Below are positions 17,356 to 25,626 of a stretch of 64,000 nt of DNA, piece by piece. Origin of the DNA: Rhizobacter sp. OV335. GTDB taxonomy: Bacteria > Pseudomonadota > Gammaproteobacteria > Burkholderiales > Burkholderiaceae_C. The notes below the pieces were generated by a model that was given only the letters and a program-made list of their open reading frames with translations, was not told the origin of the DNA and made no database searches. Positions within the stretch are counted from its first letter, which is position 1; each line of letters begins with the position of its first letter. The position numbers and the translations under genes were made by a program. The DNA is taken from contig NZ_FRCQ01000016.1 in the NCBI RefSeq assembly GCF_900142965.1, forward strand, positions 62,001 to 126,000, in the 5' to 3' direction.

Positions 17356-20154
17356 TCAGGAGGAGGACAGGAGTTGCGAGGCGCGCAGCAGCACGCGCAC
17401 CGGCTGGCGCCGCGTCAGCCCGGCCACGTGGGCGGCGTTGCGGCCCCAGCTGTAGCCGGGCTGGGCCGGGATGCCGTCCGGCAGCGTGCTGCCGATCGGC
17501 AGGTGGGTGAGGCCGGGCGGCTGGCGCCCGTCGTCCAGGCCGAAGCGCGGCTCCGTCGGGTGCTCCTGGAACACGACGTAGTAGCCGGTGCTGCTGCCAT
17601 TGCCCGTGACCACGGACGACGCCAGCGGAAAGCCGAAGAAGGCGAGGTCCGGGTCCAGCGCGCCGTTGAAGATCGGGAACACCTCCGGCGTGGAGGGCGT
17701 GACCGCGCCGACCGGCGTCAGGTAGATCAGCGCGTTCGGGTAGCGGCGCAGCAGGCTGCTGCGCAACAGCAGTACGAACTCGTCGGCGGGCGCGCCGGGC
17801 GGCGGGCTGCCGAGCAGGCGTGTCGGCCGGTTGCGCAGGTCGTCGATGTCCACGCCCGCGGGGTTGCCGGCGTCCTGGCCCCAGAAGTTGCGGAAGCAGG
17901 TGCCCTGCTGGTCGGTGGGGAAGCCGCGCCACAGCAGCTCGCGGCCCATCTCGACGTTCAGACCGACCATGTAGGCCTCGACGAACGCGCGATTGGTGCG
18001 CAGGCCCAGCACGGTCTCCGGCTTCACCGCGTCGAGGCCGGGCAGCAGCAGCTCCTGGCCGAGTTCCTTCAGCGGCTCGTACATCGGCTGCGCGAAGCGG
18101 GGCGTCATCATCACCGTCTCCACGCCCACCGGCGCCACGCCGGCGGCGGCGGCCGGCAGCACGCGGCTGGCGTCGGTGGCCACCACGGCCTGGGCCAGCT
18201 TCTTCAGCGCCGCCCGCGGGTGCATCTGCGCAAGCACCAGGTCGGCGGCCTGGTCGAGCGTCAGGTGCGGCTTGATCGCCACCGCCTGCGGCAGGCGGAT
18301 GCGCGCCAGGTGCTCGACGGCCGCGGCGCGGAAGCGGCCCGGCCAGTCCCACGAGACCGGCAGCAGGTCGACCGGCGGCAGCGCCGCGAGGGCCTGGTTC
18401 TCGGGCGCCACCTGGAAGCCGCGGTTCCACAGCACGGCCGTCACGTCGGCCACGGACGGCAGCGCGGGCAGCGGCGCGTAGACCGGCGCAGGGGGCGGCA
18501 TCTTCGGGGCGACCATGCCGCCCTCGTTGAGCCGCGAGACCCAGGTGTAGACCGGCGAACGCACGAAGCCTTGCGCGAGGATGCGGCGCGTCAGCGGCCC
18601 GCGCTGCCGGCCGACGCGGCGCATCGCGGTACGCACTGCAGGTACCGGCAGCGGCGAGTCCATCATCTGCGCGTAGAGCGTGCGGCCGAGCGAGGGCGGT
18701 GCAGCGGCGGCACGCGACTGCAGCGCGGCGACCGGCATGCGGATGCGGGCCATCGCCGGTGCCGCGATGCGCAGCATGCGCTCGGTGGTCGCCGGCGTCG
18801 CGAGCCGCGCCAGGTGCCGCGCGTGCAGGCTCTCGCCGACCGCGAGGCTCATCTGCAGCTGGCGCAGGCGCTGGTTCACGGGCTGCATCTGCGCGGCCTG
18901 CTCCCAGGCCGAGGCCATCAGCGCCTCCTGGTGCTGGCGAATCACCTGCGTTCCGATGCCGGCGGCCATGCGCCAGCGCGGGTCGAGGTTCAGCGTGTCG
19001 AGCCAGTTCGCGGCGCCGGGTGCGACGGTGTTGCGGCCGGCGTACCAGCGACCGTACAGCGGCGGCGCGAGCAGCGGCTGGTCGCGCGGGTGCAGCGCCG
19101 GCTGGTTGACGATGTCGGCCAGCGCCTTCTCGAAGCGGGGGGCCGCCGCATCGGCCCACAGCACCGGCGCGGCGGTGGCGCCGACCGGCTGCAGGGCCCC
19201 TTCGACCTGCACCAGCACCGGCGCCTCGGCCGGCGTGTCCGCGGGCAGGTCGGCGGGCCAGTCGAAGCCCGGGTGGCGGATGTCCACGCTGCGCTGGCCG
19301 AGGCCGGGCGGCACCACGTGGGTGAGGCGGGTGGCCAGCGCGACGAAGTCGCCGCCCGGCCCGGTGCGAAAGCGCCATGAGTGGTAGACGGGCAACTGCA
19401 ACGTCCGCAGCGGCGACACCGGGGCCACGCTCCACGCCGGCGCCAGTGCGTTGGCGGCGGCGATCTCGGCGTCGGTCACCGGCTGGCCCAGCCCGACCCG
19501 GCGGCCGAGGTCGAAGGTCGGCACCACGCAGGCGATGTAGTCGGTGTCCGGCGTCAGCAGGCGCGGGCACACCAGACGCGACAGTGCGAGCTCGGGCGCG
19601 CCTTCCAGCGCCGCGCGCATCGCGCCTTCGGTGGCGTCGCCGGAGGCGGCCTGCGCATGCGCCCAGGCCCAGCTGTCGGCCAGGTCGGGCAGCTCGGCGA
19701 AGTACCGGGCCGGCGGCGCGATCGTCAGCGTGGGCAGCGGCGTGCCGGGCGTGCTGTCGAGCGCGACGCCTTCCTGCTGGCGCACGACCACCAGACACAG
19801 CCACGGGCGCAGCTTCGAGGCCTGGGCCGGGTTGGCCGCCGCGGGCGTGAACAGCCAGGGGAAATCGGCCCTGTCGAACTCGATGGTCGGGAAGAAGTTC
19901 GACTCGAAGTCGGTGCTGTTCGCCCGCGGTTCGGTGCGCACGACCTGGTGGGCGTCGATGCCGACGACATCGGCCGGACCGCGCAGGCGTATCGTGGTAT
20001 CGGGCACCACGGCCTGACCGTTGACCGCGAGCGTGAGCTTCAACTGCACGGCGCCGGGCATCGCCCCCAGCGAATCGGCGTTGCCGATGGCGGCAGCGAC
20101 ACCCTGGCGGACCCAGGGCAGGAAACTCAGGTGGGCTTCTGGAACGTCGGGCAT
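17356..20154 (-). CDS. Uncharacterised 932-aa protein (cluster gene 3)
   Basis: Not a family I can name. The N-terminus has a conserved-looking opening, LSFLPWVRQG, then a beta-rich stretch LKLTLAVNG, then VGIDAHQVVRTEPR and FPTIEFDRADFPWLFTPA. The C-terminal ~200 residues are rich in Gly, Pro and aromatic residues and end near the motif GYSWGRNAAHVAGLTRRQPV. There is no signal peptide and there are no membrane segments. It starts only nine bases after the stop of gene 2 and ends 18 bases before gene 4. The mixture of short beta motifs and Trp/Phe-rich patches resembles structural proteins more than enzymes. Confidence 0.82.
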   Translation of the reverse strand: MPDVPEAHLSFLPWVRQGVAAAIGNADSLGAMPGAVQLKLTLAVNGQAVVPDTTIRLRGPADVVGIDAHQVVRTEPRANSTDFESNFFPTIEFDRADFPWLFTPAAANPAQASKLRPWLCLVVVRQQEGVALDSTPGTPLPTLTIAPPARYFAELPDLADSWAWAHAQAASGDATEGAMRAALEGAPELALSRLVCPRLLTPDTDYIACVVPTFDLGRRVGLGQPVTDAEIAAANALAPAWSVAPVSPLRTLQLPVYHSWRFRTGPGGDFVALATRLTHVVPPGLGQRSVDIRHPGFDWPADLPADTPAEAPVLVQVEGALQPVGATAAPVLWADAAAPRFEKALADIVNQPALHPRDQPLLAPPLYGRWYAGRNTVAPGAANWLDTLNLDPRWRMAAGIGTQVIRQHQEALMASAWEQAAQMQPVNQRLRQLQMSLAVGESLHARHLARLATPATTERMLRIAAPAMARIRMPVAALQSRAAAAPPSLGRTLYAQMMDSPLPVPAVRTAMRRVGRQRGPLTRRILAQGFVRSPVYTWVSRLNEGGMVAPKMPPPAPVYAPLPALPSVADVTAVLWNRGFQVAPENQALAALPPVDLLPVSWDWPGRFRAAAVEHLARIRLPQAVAIKPHLTLDQAADLVLAQMHPRAALKKLAQAVVATDASRVLPAAAAGVAPVGVETVMMTPRFAQPMYEPLKELGQELLLPGLDAVKPETVLGLRTNRAFVEAYMVGLNVEMGRELLWRGFPTDQQGTCFRNFWGQDAGNPAGVDIDDLRNRPTRLLGSPPPGAPADEFVLLLRSSLLRRYPNALIYLTPVGAVTPSTPEVFPIFNGALDPDLAFFGFPLASSVVTGNGSSTGYYVVFQEHPTEPRFGLDDGRQPPGLTHLPIGSTLPDGIPAQPGYSWGRNAAHVAGLTRRQPVRVLLRASQLLSSS

Positions 20155-20163
20155 GGCATGGCC

Positions 20164-23100
20164 TCAGGCGAGGAGTTCATGGGCGGGCAGGAGCTGGTAA
20201 AGCGCCTTGCCGCGGTTGAGGGTGGAGAGGGCGGCGTGCTGCTCGCTCCAGGTGGCGGCACCGGCGAGCGCGGGCAGCGCTGTGCCGCCGGTGTTCGCGG
20301 CGATGCGCCACTGGGGGGCCTGCAGCGTCGCCGCCGGTGCAGCGACGCTGCTGCGGAAGCGGGCCCGCCCGACCTGGCGCACCGGCGCGCGCGCGGCCGA
20401 GCCGCTGCGGCTGAAGGCCGGCAGTTGCGCGGCGGGCAGCACATAGGGCGCGGACACGGCGGCCTCGCCGACCACGACGGTGCGGTAGCCGAGCGTCGCG
20501 GCCACGCTCTGCGGCGCATCGATCAGCAGGGCGGTGCTGCCGAAGACGCAGCCGGCATCCATCGTCTCGAAGGCGGGCGCGGCGAGCCGCTGGTCGTCGG
20601 TCATCGTGAAGTACTGGGCCGGCGCGAAGGCCGCCGCCCGGGCCGTGCTGGCGAGCGGCGCGCCATTCATCGAGGCCGTCACCGCGAAGCGCCGTGCCCC
20701 CAGCACCGGCGCTCCACCGAAGGTGTCGATGTCGCGCGCCGTGTTCAGCGGCACCACCTGCTGCGTGACCGACAGCCGGCCCAGCGGGTCCAGCACCAGC
20801 GCGCTCGACGGCGGCAGGCTGCGCAGCGCGACACCATGCGGATGGTCGGCGCTGCGCTCGATGCGCCACGCGCTCGGCGCCACCAGGGCCTGCTTCAACT
20901 GGGCAAGCACGTCCACCGCGTCGGGCAGTGGAGGCGGCTCGCCGCTGACCAGCGTGGCATCGAAGTGCACCGAGAAGTGGAACCAGAAGATCTTGAAGCT
21001 GGCCTTGCCGCTCAGGCGCAGCGGACGTGGCCCCTCCAGCTCGCCGGCCAGCTCGACCATGAACAGGTTGTACGAGCCGCGCTTGAGCTGCAGCCTGGCG
21101 TGGTAGTCGGCGATGAAGTGCAGCGGCGCCAGTTGCACCAGCACGTCGAAGCCGACATCGCCCTCGACGCTGAAGCCCGCGGCGCTGGCATACAGCGACG
21201 CATGCGCACCGAACTGCACCGTGTTCGACGTGATCGCGAAGTAGGCGTCGCACACCAGGCGCGGGTTGTTGCCCGAGCTGAGCGCGATGGCCACGCGGTC
21301 CAGCGCGGGGAAGCCCGCGGGCGGTGCGAAGTGCGGGTTCAGCCCGCCCACGGCCAGCACGAAGCTCGGGCCGGAGGCGAAGCCCGCGCGCAGCGCGGCC
21401 GACCCGGTGATCGCGAACTTGTGCGCCAGCCGCGAGTCGACGAGCACCGCATCGACCGCGGCCGTGCCGGCATCGAAGTCGATGACGCCCATCGCTTCCA
21501 TGTTCAGGCGCACGAGGTCGTTGGCCGCCGACGGCAGCAACGCGCTGATGCGCCCGAGCGCAAGCAGCCGGGTGCGCGAGCCGAACTCCAGGATCAGCGC
21601 CAGGTCCATCAGCACCAGCGTCGGCGTGAACCAGCCGATGCGCGCCAGCAGCCCCAGCAGGTAGCTGCCCCGGCGGGCCGGGAAGGCGGCCGCCAGCGAG
21701 CGGATCAGCGCCGGTGCATTGCCCACCGGATCGCGCGGGAACAGCAGCGTGGCCAGCGTGCCGTTCCTGAGGCCCTGGCGCATCACGTCCTGGTCGAAGC
21801 TGCGGTTCACGCCCACCATGCCGCCGATGCCCAGCAGCGTGAAGCCCAGGCCCAGCGGGATCGGCTGGAAGTCCTCGGCGGTGATGAACACCAGCAGCGA
21901 GTAGCCGCGGCTGCCGTCGGGCAGCCGCGTGGCGATCAGCCCGAAGGCCTTCAGCGTGATGCGCTCGTGCAGCGACAACTGCATCGCGCCGGCGTACAGG
22001 CCCTGCGCCTCGTCGTGGAACAGGAAGCCACCGCCCGTCAGCACGCCCTGCGCGTCGACCGTCAGGCCGATGCCGCTCGGGGGCTTGAAGCCGAGTCCGA
22101 CGTCCAGCGGTCCGAGGTTGCCCACCGGCGGATCGGGGAAACGGGCTGCGAGCCGCAGGCCGGTTGCATCGGCCAGCACCCGCACCGGCCCGAGCCGCCC
22201 GCGCACCGACGCGCCCACATCGAGGTCCAGCCCCTGCGCGTTCGGTGTCAGGCCGAGCGTGACCGCATCGATGTCCAGCGGCCCCAGGCGCAGCCCGACC
22301 GGGAAGCGGCCTTGCAGCCCGCCCGAGCCGCTCAGGTGGAAACCGCTCAGGCTGGACAGGCGCAAGCCCACCGAGAATTCGGCCGAAATCCCGTCGGGCC
22401 CGAGCAGGCTGGCCATGAACGAATCGGTGTCGTCGGCCGACGGCTTCACCGCCAGGTGCAGCTTTTCGAGGCCCAGTTCGACGAACGCATCGAGCGCACC
22501 TGCCGACGCCACGCCGGCCGACAGCGTCACGCTGCGCATCGCCAGCCGGCTGCGGTCGGCCGCACCCAGCAGCACGCGCTCCGCGTCGCCCGCGGGCGGC
22601 GGCACGCGCAAGTCCAGCTGCAGGCGCGTCGGCGACGCAGCGGCGGGTGGATTGCGCAGGAAGCCCGCATCGACCTCCAGCGCGCGACCCGGCGCCCAGG
22701 TGAGCGCGAAGCCCTGCGCGAGGTCGGCGTCGCCGCTGATTGCCAGCGAGATCTGGCTGTCATCAGTGCTCGCCGTGCCGGCGCCGAGCGTCGCGAACGG
22801 CAGGACTGCGAGGGCCTCGCCGCGCTGGGCGGTGGCCGGTCGCAGCAGCAACTGCAGGCCGGCCTCGCTGCCGGCCTGCAGGCCCAGCGTCTCGTTGAAG
22901 TCCAGCCGGACACCCAGCGCTTGCGCCGGCCCTTGCGTGGATCCGGCAGATGCAAAGGCGAGCTGCCCGGGGTCGAGTTTGAAATAAGAGAGGTCCAGCC
23001 CGGCGCCTTCGATCACCGCCGCGATGTCGCCGAAGGCCTGGGCCCGCTGCGGCGCCGCCGAGATCCAGGCGTGGCTGTCGCGGAACCCGGCCACCGGGTC

Positions 23101-23607
23101 GGTGAGCAGCGCCCCCACGCGCGGCCAGTCGATGCGCCGCTGCGTGAAGGCCAGCCGCCGCCCGCTGGCAGGCTGCGCGACCAACTGCACGATGCCGGCC
23201 AGCTTGAGCCAGCGGCCGATCCGGTAGCGGCGCCCCAGCAGGTGCTCGACGATGACGTGGTTCAGCAGGTCGCGTGCGATGGTGGCCTTGAACGCGGCGA
23301 TGTCCACGCTGTCGGGAAAGGCGCTGTCGGGCTGCGTGCCGATGGCCTGGAGGGCGTTCACCAGCGGCGCGATGGACGCGAGCAACCCGGCGCCCGAGCG
23401 CTCGCCGGGCTCCGCGGCCAGGGCATCCAGCAGGCCGGCACCAGCGGCCGCAAGGGCCTGCAGCGGGGCCGGAACCGAGGCGGTGGCCCAGCCCAGTTCG
23501 CGCAGCAGCGCGATGCAGGCGTCGGGCTCGTGCGCCGCCTCGACCAGCGGGGCCAGCGCCAGCACCACGTCGTCGATCAGCCCGCGCAGCAGTTCGGTGT
23601 CGTTCAT
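20164..23607 (-). CDS. DUF6603-like giant protein, 1147 aa (cluster gene 2)
   Basis: Probably a DUF6603-type protein, judged from memory of recurring phrases: LGLGFTLLGIGGMVGVNRSF, then a stretch with GYSLLVF, and LSVTQQVVPL near the C-terminus. The first ~200 residues are helical; the middle is a long run of beta-repeats (alternating LxLGxLDVDAV-like strands) suggesting an elongated beta-structure; the end has an FTMTDDQRL..PAFETMDAG segment. No signal peptide or membrane helix is visible. Its ATG overlaps the stop of the serine-hydrolase-like gene as ATGA, so the two are translationally coupled. Function unknown. Confidence 0.8.
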   Translation of the reverse strand: MNDTELLRGLIDDVVLALAPLVEAAHEPDACIALLRELGWATASVPAPLQALAAAGAGLLDALAAEPGERSGAGLLASIAPLVNALQAIGTQPDSAFPDSVDIAAFKATIARDLLNHVIVEHLLGRRYRIGRWLKLAGIVQLVAQPASGRRLAFTQRRIDWPRVGALLTDPVAGFRDSHAWISAAPQRAQAFGDIAAVIEGAGLDLSYFKLDPGQLAFASAGSTQGPAQALGVRLDFNETLGLQAGSEAGLQLLLRPATAQRGEALAVLPFATLGAGTASTDDSQISLAISGDADLAQGFALTWAPGRALEVDAGFLRNPPAAASPTRLQLDLRVPPPAGDAERVLLGAADRSRLAMRSVTLSAGVASAGALDAFVELGLEKLHLAVKPSADDTDSFMASLLGPDGISAEFSVGLRLSSLSGFHLSGSGGLQGRFPVGLRLGPLDIDAVTLGLTPNAQGLDLDVGASVRGRLGPVRVLADATGLRLAARFPDPPVGNLGPLDVGLGFKPPSGIGLTVDAQGVLTGGGFLFHDEAQGLYAGAMQLSLHERITLKAFGLIATRLPDGSRGYSLLVFITAEDFQPIPLGLGFTLLGIGGMVGVNRSFDQDVMRQGLRNGTLATLLFPRDPVGNAPALIRSLAAAFPARRGSYLLGLLARIGWFTPTLVLMDLALILEFGSRTRLLALGRISALLPSAANDLVRLNMEAMGVIDFDAGTAAVDAVLVDSRLAHKFAITGSAALRAGFASGPSFVLAVGGLNPHFAPPAGFPALDRVAIALSSGNNPRLVCDAYFAITSNTVQFGAHASLYASAAGFSVEGDVGFDVLVQLAPLHFIADYHARLQLKRGSYNLFMVELAGELEGPRPLRLSGKASFKIFWFHFSVHFDATLVSGEPPPLPDAVDVLAQLKQALVAPSAWRIERSADHPHGVALRSLPPSSALVLDPLGRLSVTQQVVPLNTARDIDTFGGAPVLGARRFAVTASMNGAPLASTARAAAFAPAQYFTMTDDQRLAAPAFETMDAGCVFGSTALLIDAPQSVAATLGYRTVVVGEAAVSAPYVLPAAQLPAFSRSGSAARAPVRQVGRARFRSSVAAPAATLQAPQWRIAANTGGTALPALAGAATWSEQHAALSTLNRGKALYQLLPAHELLA

Positions 23608-24950
23608 AGCGTCAGCAAGGCGTTGTGGACGGCAATGCCCAGCGCCTCGCTCTTCTGCGAAGCGCCCAGCGCGGCGTCGGAAATGAGCCCGACGGCGACC
23701 ACCGCGTACTTCATGACCGAGCGATGGGGCGCCGCGGGGGCGGGGTTCTGCAGCGTCTCCACGTAGACGAACTCGGCCACCAGCGGCGACTTGGCACCGT
23801 CCGACTTCTTGAGGATGCCGATCTTGTTGAGCTGCCGGGTGACCCGTGTGGCCGGGGTGCCTTTGATGCCGCCCAGTGTGTTCGACGGGTCCGCGCCGTC
23901 GACGAGAAAGCTGACGATCGCCTGGGCGCCGCCATCGGAGAGGTTGGTGCGGATGTCCTCGCAGGCATCCAGCCCGGCGACCAGTCCGCCGGCGTCGGCG
24001 AAGGCGTCGGTCATCAGCGCGGTCATGAAGGCGGCCAGCGCCGCGGCCGAGCCGGGCACCCACGACCTGTTGTCGGTGAAGCCGCCGGCGCCGTCGCGCC
24101 ACCAGTCGTTGACCTTGATCGGGTCGACCCCAGTGAGCGGGCGCGGCGGCGAGGGCGGCGGCGGCTTGCGGCGGTCGGGGTAGGGCGCGTACCCGCTGGT
24201 CGGGTACAGGCTCATGCCGTGCGCCAGGTCCGCCAGCCCGTAGGAGCGCAGCACCGCCTTGATGTAGGGCACGCCGATCTCGGCCGCGCAGGCGGTGGCG
24301 GCCACGTTGTCCGACAGGCTGCCGGTGAGCCAGAAGCGTTCGGAGAAGGCGAAGGTCGAGGCCTTCTCCCATGTCAGCTCGCCGCCGGTGGCGGTCAGGC
24401 GGCTGGTGATGGCGGTCTTGTGGGCGGGCAGGTTGGCCTGCTTCGGATCGGGGCCGAAGAAATCCACCGGGTGCTTCGCGAAGTCGAAGATCTTCGAGAT
24501 CTGCGGTGCAGCGGCCGGGTCGGCGATCTCCAGCATCTCGCTGCGCGGGCTCTTGCTGCGCGACCACAGCTTGCGGTTGCTGAACAGTGCATCGAACTCG
24601 GCCGGCGTCGAGACGATGTGCAGGTCAAGGATCTTGCGCACGTCCAGCCGCAGCTGCACTGCGGCCAGCATCATCGCGATCTTGCTGGCGCTGCCGATGC
24701 GAAACGGCAAGTCGCCGTTGTGCATCCAGACCAGCGGGTGCATCGGGTCCGCGGTGAAGTCGATCACGCCGATGCCGGCGGCCCCCAGGTCCGGGTCGGT
24801 GCCGATCCAGTCGAGCGCGGCGCTGAGCTTGGCGGCCGCGGGCGACCCGGTGCTCGTCACCGGCTTGGGCAGGCGCGTGGTCTTGCGATCGCGCATCACG
24901 AAGATGACATCGGCGATCTGGTCGAGCTGGGCATCGGTCGGCGTGGCCAT
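23604..24950 (-). CDS. SxxK serine-hydrolase-like (beta-lactamase/PBP fold) protein (cluster gene 1)
   Basis: First gene of the five-gene unit, 448 residues from the ATG at 24950. The likely catalytic motif is SASK at about residues 87-90 within PFRIGSASKIAMML, which matches the SxxK serine/lysine pair and following helix of the penicillin-binding/class A beta-lactamase fold. A partner SxN/YxN and KTG-type motif could not be assigned with confidence. There is no signal peptide, which is odd for this superfamily, most members being exported. A start ~29 codons upstream exists but adds only a Pro/His-rich leader. The stop overlaps the next start in ATGA. It could be an inactive or repurposed member. 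Confidence 0.7.
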   Translation of the reverse strand: MATPTDAQLDQIADVIFVMRDRKTTRLPKPVTSTGSPAAAKLSAALDWIGTDPDLGAAGIGVIDFTADPMHPLVWMHNGDLPFRIGSASKIAMMLAAVQLRLDVRKILDLHIVSTPAEFDALFSNRKLWSRSKSPRSEMLEIADPAAAPQISKIFDFAKHPVDFFGPDPKQANLPAHKTAITSRLTATGGELTWEKASTFAFSERFWLTGSLSDNVAATACAAEIGVPYIKAVLRSYGLADLAHGMSLYPTSGYAPYPDRRKPPPPSPPRPLTGVDPIKVNDWWRDGAGGFTDNRSWVPGSAAALAAFMTALMTDAFADAGGLVAGLDACEDIRTNLSDGGAQAIVSFLVDGADPSNTLGGIKGTPATRVTRQLNKIGILKKSDGAKSPLVAEFVYVETLQNPAPAAPHRSVMKYAVVAVGLISDAALGASQKSEALGIAVHNALLTL

Positions 24951-25089
24951 GGGTCGGCGTGGAGGATGATGAGGCGTGGGGAAGGTCTTTTGCGGCTGTC
25001 CTGGGTGAAATCGGAAAGCACGGACATTTACTGCCACGATCCCCTAGTTTTAGGATGAGCCCGCCGCGCTGACTCAGCACAATCGGTGC
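24951..25089. promoter_or_regulatory. Divergent intergenic region between the giant-protein operon and sigma/kinase genes
   Basis: The only gap from which both the minus-strand operon and the plus-strand sigma-kinase pair can be transcribed (139 bases). It is less GC-rich around 25045 (CCCTAGTTTTAGG). Neither start codon has a good Shine-Dalgarno. An ECF-type promoter recognised by the adjacent sigma factor would be expected here, but I cannot define its -35 and -10 elements by eye. Confidence 0.5.
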
Positions 25090-25626
25090 ATGAGCGACGC
25101 CACGAACATCCTTTCCGCGCCCGCGCAGGACCAGCAGTTCCATGCGCTGTACGCCGAGTTGCACCGGCTGGCGCGCCGCGAGTCGCGCCGCTACGGCGAT
25201 GCGCAGGGCATGGGCCCGACCACGCTGCTGCACGAGACCTACCTGCAGATGTCGCAGCGCCGGTCGCTGGTGTTTCCCGATCCGCAGCACTTCATGGCCT
25301 ACGCGTCGCGGACCATGCGCGGCCTGGTCATCGACCGCCTGCGGGCCGGCCAGGCGCAGCGGCGGGGCGGTGCCTTCAGCATCACCTCGCTGGACACCCA
25401 GACCGCCGAGGCGGTGCAGGATCCCGACACGCTCGACAACATCAGCCGCGTGCTCGACGAGCTGGCGCAGCTCGAGCCCGAACTGGCCCAGGTGGTGGAC
25501 CTGAAGTTCTTCTGCGGCTTCACGATGGCCGAGATCGCCGGGCAGCTGGGCCTGTCCGAACGCACCGTGCACCGCCAATGGGAAAAGGCGCGCGGGCTGC
25601 TGTACCTGCGCCTGAAGGAAGATTAG
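25090..25626 (+). CDS. ECF-type RNA polymerase sigma factor (ECF43/TIGR02999-like)
   Basis: Alternative sigma factor of 178 residues. Region 2 is visible as PTTLLHETYLQM and FMAYASRTMRGLVIDRLRA. Region 4 ends with a helix-turn-helix, MAEIAGQLGLSERTVHRQWEKAR. This wording (HETYL..., ASRTMR..., TVHRQWEKAR) is typical of the subgroup encoded beside Ser/Thr kinases rather than anti-sigma factors. The kinase gene begins at the base after this stop codon, so the two are surely co-expressed. It likely directs transcription of the divergent giant-protein operon; that is inference from layout. Confidence 0.92.
   Translation: MSDATNILSAPAQDQQFHALYAELHRLARRESRRYGDAQGMGPTTLLHETYLQMSQRRSLVFPDPQHFMAYASRTMRGLVIDRLRAGQAQRRGGAFSITSLDTQTAEAVQDPDTLDNISRVLDELAQLEPELAQVVDLKFFCGFTMAEIAGQLGLSERTVHRQWEKARGLLYLRLKED

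Noticed and set aside
12844-23766. Very long plus-strand frames (about 2178 and 1461 codons) opposite the giant genes
   Set aside because: In GC-rich DNA the strand opposite a gene often stays open. Their translations are low-complexity (Gln/His/Arg/Ala) with no domains, whereas the minus-strand frames have coherent protein character and operon spacing.
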